Positions 6,195 to 10,203 of a stretch of DNA of 10,203 nt are shown here, piece after piece (position 1 is the stretch's first letter; each line of letters starts with the position of its first letter). The position numbers were made by a program, and so were the translations under genes. The notes beneath the pieces were generated by a model. The model worked only from the letters and a program-made list of their open reading frames with translations, was not told the DNA's origin and ran no database searches. This DNA is from CAZUCE01 sp964619265 (GTDB lineage: Bacteria > Planctomycetota > UBA1135 > GCA-002686595), in assembly GCA_964619265.1 (NCBI GenBank), contig CAZUCE010000064.1, positions 1-10,203 of the forward strand, written 5' to 3'.

Positions 6195-8095
6195 TGGAGA
6201 CGTCCACGCACCGCGGCCCGTTGGCCGCCATGCTGCTTTCGGTGTTCGCGCTTGCCTTCGGCCTTCGGTGGGTCGCGGTGACTCAGTTCGAGGAGTCCCA
6301 TCCGCTAGCCGACACGCCGGTGATCGATGAGGCCTCCTACGAGAATTGGGCCCTCGAGATCGCCCGTGGAGACTGGCTGGGGGAGGAGGTCTTCTTCCAG
6401 GAGCCGCTGTATCCCTACGCCCTGGGGGTGGCCTATGCCTGCTTGGGGACGGACCCGCCAGCCCGCGGCGCGGTACGCCGGGGGCAGGTCGCCCTGGGAG
6501 CCCTCACGGCTGCTCTGGTGGCGCTGCTTGGATTCCGACTCGCCGGGCGCGGGCGACGCGGACTCTTGGCAGGGGGGCTTGCAGGGGGGCTGCTGGCGGT
6601 CCACGGGCCGGCGGTCCTGATGGCTTGCTTGCTTTTGAAGCCCAACCTGTTCCTGCCCATCCTCGCCGTGCTGTTGCTGGGCCTGGCCCGGGGGCCGGGA
6701 GCCCGTGTCGAACGAAGCAGGTGGCTTGGGGTCGGTGTCGCGGCGGGCCTGGGCGCGCTGCTGCGCGGCAACCTGCTGGTCATGCTGCCGTGGATCGCGC
6801 TTTGGCCGGTCGCTTTGCGGCTGCTGGCCGAGCGCAGCGGATGGGCGAAGGGCGCCGGGGAATCGGCCGCGGTGGTTTGCGGCATCGCGTTCTGTCTCCT
6901 GCCGGTTTTCGTGCGCAACTACGCGGTTGGCGGTGAGTTCGCGCTCTCCACCAGTGGCGCGGGTACGAACTTCTACGGCGGCAACAACGCGGAGAATCCC
7001 TATGGGCGCGCCACCGAGTTTTCGTTCATCCGCGGGATTCCAGAGCACGAAGCCGGCGACTGGCGGGCCGAAGCCGAACGGCGAATGGGACGCACGCTTT
7101 CGGGCACCGAGGTCAGTCGTTTTTGGATGGGGGAAGTCTGGAAATCGGTCGCTGCGAACCCGGGGCTGCACCTTCGGATCCTGTGGAACAAGCTGCGGCT
7201 GACACTTGGGACCTACGAGGTCCCCGACAATCACGGTTACGACTGGTCGCGGCGCTACGTTCCGCTGTTGGGCAAGCTGCCAGGATTCGCTTGGATCGGA
7301 GCGGCCGGACTCGCGGGTCTTTTGGCGTTCCTGATCCACCTGGGTGGCGGATCCTCCGGAGGAGAGCGGCCGATACCGATCGCGGCGCGGCGCAGCTTGG
7401 CGGTGTTCTTCGTTCTCTACCTGGGCACGATCGTGTTGACCGTGACCAGCATGCGCGCGCGGCTTCCGCTGGCCGTTCTGCTCGCGCCCGCCGCGAGCCT
7501 ATGGACGATCCGCGTGGTGCGGGCGGCTGTTGGTGGCGGACGAGGACTCATCCCGCTGGTTGCTTTTTTGGGGGTCGGCGCCGCCGCAGTCCTGACTCCG
7601 GTTTACAGCCCGGCCGAGCTGGAACAGGACCTGGCCAAGCGCGACTTCAACCTGGCGGTCCATCTGGGATCCGAGCCCGGCGGCCAGGAGGCTGCGCTCG
7701 AAATCATCCGCCGACTCGACGAGCAACAGCCGAACAGCTCGAGGGTTCTCGTGTTCCGCGCGGAGCTCGAGGCTCGCGGAGCACTCGATGCGATCTACGA
7801 CGAGGATCCCGTCAGGCAATTGGCTGCGCGGGAAACGGTGACTTCGGCCCTGCGAACGCTGCGCGATGTGGCCAAGCGCCCCGAACTTTCCCCGCGCGAG
7901 CGCTACCGCGCCAACGCGGTTGGCGGGTTCTTGCAGCTCGAGCTAGGCAACCTTGAGCCTGCGCGCAATCTATTGCGAACCGCGCTTGAATTTGATCCCG
8001 ATGCAGCCGATCTGCTCGAGGCTCTGGCTCGCATTGAGCGCGCACTGAATCCGTCTGAAGTGGAATCTCCTGGGGGCGAATCGCCCGGCTCTTGA
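6194..8095 (+). CDS. GT-C-type integral membrane glycosyltransferase (ArnT/PMT-like) with TPR-like tail
   Basis: A 633-residue protein with about eleven predicted membrane helices (first 10-30, last near 452-470). The first extracytoplasmic loop carries DEASYENWALEIARGDW (45-61) and QEPLYPY (69-75), the Asp-containing loop typical of lipid-linked-sugar-dependent GT-C enzymes (ArnT, PMT/GT39, RgtA-D). D45 or D40 is the likely catalytic base. Other family-like marks are LLRGNLLVMLP (189-199), VRNYAVGG (240-247) and SMRARLPLAVLL (419-430). A long loop (244-360) lies between helices. From about 475 the chain is soluble, and 570-617 (YRANAVGGFLQLELGNLEPA onward, then ALEFDPDAADLLEALARIE) reads as a TPR-type helix pair. 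It probably transfers a sugar from a polyprenyl-phosphate donor, possibly made by the GT2 next door, to a glycan or protein outside the membrane. The ATG at 6194 overlaps the preceding TGA by one base and gives a sensible first helix; earlier in-frame starts lie inside the GT2 gene. Confidence 0.82.
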   Translation: METSTHRGPLAAMLLSVFALAFGLRWVAVTQFEESHPLADTPVIDEASYENWALEIARGDWLGEEVFFQEPLYPYALGVAYACLGTDPPARGAVRRGQVALGALTAALVALLGFRLAGRGRRGLLAGGLAGGLLAVHGPAVLMACLLLKPNLFLPILAVLLLGLARGPGARVERSRWLGVGVAAGLGALLRGNLLVMLPWIALWPVALRLLAERSGWAKGAGESAAVVCGIAFCLLPVFVRNYAVGGEFALSTSGAGTNFYGGNNAENPYGRATEFSFIRGIPEHEAGDWRAEAERRMGRTLSGTEVSRFWMGEVWKSVAANPGLHLRILWNKLRLTLGTYEVPDNHGYDWSRRYVPLLGKLPGFAWIGAAGLAGLLAFLIHLGGGSSGGERPIPIAARRSLAVFFVLYLGTIVLTVTSMRARLPLAVLLAPAASLWTIRVVRAAVGGGRGLIPLVAFLGVGAAAVLTPVYSPAELEQDLAKRDFNLAVHLGSEPGGQEAALEIIRRLDEQQPNSSRVLVFRAELEARGALDAIYDEDPVRQLAARETVTSALRTLRDVAKRPELSPRERYRANAVGGFLQLELGNLEPARNLLRTALEFDPDAADLLEALARIERALNPSEVESPGGESPGS

Positions 8096-8102
8096 GCCGG
8101 GC
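8083..8102. other. Perfect hairpin spanning the stop codon of the GT-C gene
   Basis: GCCCGGCTC (8083-8091) is the exact reverse complement of GAGCCGGGC (8094-8102), separated by only TT, so in RNA about eight pairs form around a 4-base loop. The TGA stop (8093-8095) lies within it. There is no adjacent T-run in either direction (a TTTT occurs only at 8122-8125). It could serve as a 3' barrier or weak terminator for the operon, or in the opposite direction for the convergent gene. Confidence 0.5.
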
Positions 8103-8133
8103 CTGCCACGGCGCGCCCGAGTTTTAGCGTAGC

Positions 8134-8158
8134 CCCGGGGCCTCAACGGAACCCCGGG
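8134..8158 (-). other. Hairpin just after the stop of the convergent SurA-like gene
   Basis: CCCGGGG (8134-8140) is complementary to CCCCGGG (8152-8158), with an 11-base loop. On the minus strand it starts 3 bases after the stop codon of the SurA-like gene, the position expected for a transcription end. The minus-strand RNA that follows (GCUACGCUAAAACUC) has no U-run, so it is at best a non-canonical terminator. Together with the hairpin at 8083-8102 it fills most of the 66-base convergent gap. Confidence 0.4.
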
Positions 8159-8198
8159 TCTTCAGCGGAACATCGGTCCTTGAACGGAGAATCCGACG
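8142..8198 (-). repeat. Three imperfect 19-base tandem units at the gene 3' end (weak)
   Basis: Units at 8142-8160 (CTCAACGGAACCCCGGGTC), 8161-8179 (TTCAGCGGAACATCGGTCC) and 8180-8198 (TTGAACGGAGAATCCGACG) align without gaps. The first two match at 13 of 19 bases, and the second and third at 12 of 19. The last two units encode the final residues and stop of the SurA-like protein. The similarity is low, so this may be chance in GC-rich sequence or the worn remains of a short tandem duplication that moved the stop codon. Confidence 0.25.
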
Positions 8199-10174
8199 TC
8201 GGCCAAGCGGTTCATGCGCCATCCTCCCGCCTCGAACAGCGAAACGCGTTCGTTCTTCAGCTCCTCGAGAATCCGTTCGCGAACAGATTCGAAGGGAACG
8301 TCACGGGTTCCGATGATCTCGAACAGAAAAACCTCGTCGCCTTCGACCAGCGGACCGACGAGTTGACCGAGCGAAGCGCCCAGGATCGGGCCGCTGAATT
8401 CCGGGTAGGTTCCGGTGACGTTGAAATCGGACGGGGGGATGCCTCCGGTCACCGCGCTGTCGTCGTCGGAGTAGCGCTTCGCGAGCGCACCGAAGTCCTC
8501 CCCCTCATCGACGCGTTCGGCGAGTTCTTCCAGCTCTGCGGAAATCGAGAGGACGACCGCGAGTCGCCGTTTCTCAAAGGCTCGACTGGTTTCTTCATCG
8601 GTGAGGGGCGGGTATTCGGCGGTACGCCGAATCAGCCGCACGCTGGTCTGCCGTCCCTCGGCTCCGTAGCGCGAGAGCCAGGTGGCCTTGGCGTCGGCTT
8701 CGGTGATCGGTTTCTTGGCCCTGACCAGCTTCTCGCTGAGCAGGTCCAGGCGTGCTCGCCTTCGAGCTTCCTGCGTCCAAAAGCCCTCGTCGAGATTGCG
8801 CGACTGCAGGAGCTCGAGCCATTCGATCTTGGAGCCCTTGAAGCCCGTCTCGAGCAGGAACTCGCGCTGTTCTGTGGCCCGGCGGGCGATTTCCTGGTCC
8901 GTGGCCACGATCCCAGCGCGGGAGGCATCCATTTCGATGACCTGCTCCAAGGCGAATTCGGGGGCCGCGATTTCCCCCAGAGTGCGCCGCAGCCAATCTT
9001 CGTAGCGCTCGAGGCTGACCGGCGATCCGCCGACGATCATGACGGGGGCGGTTCGACCACCCGCCGTTTCAAGTTCGGGGTCCGAGAGCGTAGCCAGGTA
9101 TTCCGGCGCAGCCGCCTCGAACACCGCCGGCAGGACTTCGTCCAGATCGTCCGAGTTGGGCTTGCTTGCCACGATGGACGCGTAGATGTCCTCACGAACC
9201 TCTTCGAGTGGATGATTCGAAGCGGCTTGAAGCTGGAGGATCCAGACTCCTCCGCGACCGCGGAAGGGCATCGTCACTTGGCCCGGCGCAAGCTCCAGCA
9301 GCTCTTCGGTGACGCCCGGGGGCCATCCAATTCCGGTCCAAACCTCGGCGACCAGCGCGTCTGCCTCGCGGCTGGTTTCGTCGTCGCTCAACTTGCGGGC
9401 AAGCACGGGGAACGAGGCGCCCTTGGCCAGTTCGACCGCGACCTGACTGAGTTCCTCTTGGGCAGCCAGGACGTCGACTTCGGTGCTGGCCCGGATTTCT
9501 TCGCGAGATCGGCGGGACGGACTGGCCGAGGCTTCGATCCGGCGGAGGATGCCGAGCACTCGCATGCTCCTGCCACCGGGCCCGTAGGAACGCTCCCAGG
9601 TGCGGACGATCCGCTCTTCGTCGATGGTTCGTTTGCCACGCACCACAGCTTCCTCGACTTGCTCGTAGGAGATTTCTTCAAGCCGCTGGGTTCGGAAGCC
9701 CTGTTCGGACCGGCCCGCTGAGTCGAGCTCGGAGAGCCAGGTGTCCCGTTGTCCTCCGAAGGCGCCAGCCAGGCGCTCTTTGATCTCTTCGTTGAGCCGT
9801 CGCTCCGCTGCTTCGGGGTCGATTTCGATTCCGAGTTGAGCAGCCTCCTGGAGGAGAGCCAAGTAGAGGGCGTAGCGCGGAGCCGCGGCCCGTCCCCGGC
9901 GTCTGAGCAACCACTCGCCGTACTCCAGGCCGCCGTAACTCTGCTCGCCGACTTTCAGAACCACTTGGTCCGCAGCGCGGGGAGCCGGTTGAACGTGAAC
10001 CACAGGAGCTGTGTCCTCTTGCGTGTTGGCCTCTTGGACAGTGGCGTCTTGGGCTGTGTCCTCTTGGGCTGCGGCGCTGGGCGCGAGTCCGGTCAGAGCG
10101 GCGCCGAACAGAGCTATTCCGAACGGCAAAGCGAGCGCAGGCGAACGCAGGGGAGAGTCGGAGAAGCGCTGCAT
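8162..10174 (-). CDS. Exported SurA/PpiC-like parvulin-family protein, internally duplicated
   Basis: A 670-residue exported folding-factor-like protein. Residues 1-36 are a signal peptide (hydrophobic LALPFGIALFGAALTGLAP, cleavage after SAAA), followed by a Gln/Glu/Thr/Ala linker. The mature part holds the same module twice. Each has an N-terminal helical SurA-like region (83-185 and 386-490) with matching landmarks LEYGEWL/LERYEDWL, AAPRYAL/AAPEFAL and WERSYGPGGR/WLSRYGAEGR. Each then has a parvulin-like region (203-318 and 511-625) with KLSDDETS/RYSDDDSAVTGG. Such proteins escort unfolded polypeptides across the periplasm. The histidines of active parvulins (the ArHIL strand and the GxHI strand) are absent from both copies (LGILRR, VRLIRR, GVWILQ, EVFLFE), so a chaperone role without prolyl isomerase activity is likely. 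ATG 10174 gives the complete signal peptide; only a weak CAGG lies about ten bases upstream. It is convergent to the radical SAM operon, so it is not part of it. Confidence 0.85.
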   Translation of the reverse strand: MQRFSDSPLRSPALALPFGIALFGAALTGLAPSAAAQEDTAQDATVQEANTQEDTAPVVHVQPAPRAADQVVLKVGEQSYGGLEYGEWLLRRRGRAAAPRYALYLALLQEAAQLGIEIDPEAAERRLNEEIKERLAGAFGGQRDTWLSELDSAGRSEQGFRTQRLEEISYEQVEEAVVRGKRTIDEERIVRTWERSYGPGGRSMRVLGILRRIEASASPSRRSREEIRASTEVDVLAAQEELSQVAVELAKGASFPVLARKLSDDETSREADALVAEVWTGIGWPPGVTEELLELAPGQVTMPFRGRGGVWILQLQAASNHPLEEVREDIYASIVASKPNSDDLDEVLPAVFEAAAPEYLATLSDPELETAGGRTAPVMIVGGSPVSLERYEDWLRRTLGEIAAPEFALEQVIEMDASRAGIVATDQEIARRATEQREFLLETGFKGSKIEWLELLQSRNLDEGFWTQEARRRARLDLLSEKLVRAKKPITEADAKATWLSRYGAEGRQTSVRLIRRTAEYPPLTDEETSRAFEKRRLAVVLSISAELEELAERVDEGEDFGALAKRYSDDDSAVTGGIPPSDFNVTGTYPEFSGPILGASLGQLVGPLVEGDEVFLFEIIGTRDVPFESVRERILEELKNERVSLFEAGGWRMNRLADVGFSVQGPMFR
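10007..10066 (-). repeat. Four 15-base units encoding a QEDTA-type linker
   Basis: Directly after the signal peptide (residues 37-56), the SurA-like gene encodes four five-residue units, QEDTA, QDATV, QEANT and QEDTA. The DNA of the first and last units is nearly the same (CAAGAGGACACAGCC against CAAGAGGACACAGCT). This looks like a short tandem expansion that made a flexible acidic linker between the membrane exit site and the folded domains. It would be expected to vary in length between relatives. Confidence 0.75.
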
Positions 10175-10203
10175 GGGGAAGACCTGGGGGAACTGCGGGG
10201 GGG

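Noticed and set aside
6305..7339. 344-residue open frame on the minus strand inside the GT-C gene
   Set aside because: It is Gln/Arg/Pro-rich, low in hydrophobic structure, and opposite a membrane protein with clear helices; it is a GC-rich shadow frame.
8180..9721. 513-residue open frame on the plus strand opposite the SurA-like gene
   Set aside because: Its translation has no domain or signal pattern, and the opposite strand encodes a coherent exported protein with a signal peptide and repeated module.

Overview
The window is high-GC bacterial DNA with five or six well-spaced genes and no tRNA, rRNA, CRISPR array or insertion sequence that I can see. The best guess for the host is a Planctomycetota-type bacterium. 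This rests on the secreted FG-GAP protein with a Gly/Asn/Asp-rich propeller and a compact C-terminal domain of a style I associate with that phylum, on the near absence of Shine-Dalgarno sequences before the starts, and on the mix of surface-glycan-type glycosyltransferases. It is an inference, not a proof.

Layout, left to right. Bases 1-90 hold an unassigned tail and a weak hairpin. At 91-1143 (+) is a family 9 (heptosyltransferase-like) glycosyltransferase. A 561-base stretch without a convincing gene follows (1144-1704); it probably contains the promoter and a long leader for the next gene. At 1705-3828 (+) is a secreted 707-residue protein with seven evenly spaced Asp-rich calcium-binding FG-GAP/VCBS motifs, which predict a seven-bladed beta-propeller. 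It is followed by an Ig-like region and a C-terminal domain, and its codon use is markedly more C-ending than its neighbours'. It ends at a hairpin and then a very strong factor-independent terminator (3883-3925).

At 4017-8095 (+) is a tight three-gene operon. It encodes a radical SAM protein with a SPASM-like C-terminal cysteine cluster (TTG start), a family 2 glycosyltransferase with two C-terminal membrane helices (GTG start, 12 bases downstream), and a multi-spanning GT-C-type membrane glycosyltransferase with a soluble TPR-like tail, whose start codon shares one base with the preceding stop. The last gene, 8162-10174 (-), converges on this operon. It encodes an exported SurA/PpiC-like folding factor made of two tandem copies of the same module, with apparently degenerate parvulin domains. 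The 66-base gap between the converging genes holds one hairpin, and a second one spans the operon's stop codon.

Taken together, the genes point to cell-envelope work: glycan or glycoconjugate assembly (three glycosyltransferases), a radical SAM modification step, a secreted calcium-dependent propeller protein, and a periplasmic chaperone. No precursor peptide, polymerase or flippase is visible, so the substrate of the operon cannot be read from this window. The most interesting points are the radical SAM-GT2-GT-C operon with its TMTC-like GT-C plus TPR architecture, the duplicated and probably non-catalytic parvulin protein, and the long leader in front of the codon-biased propeller gene.
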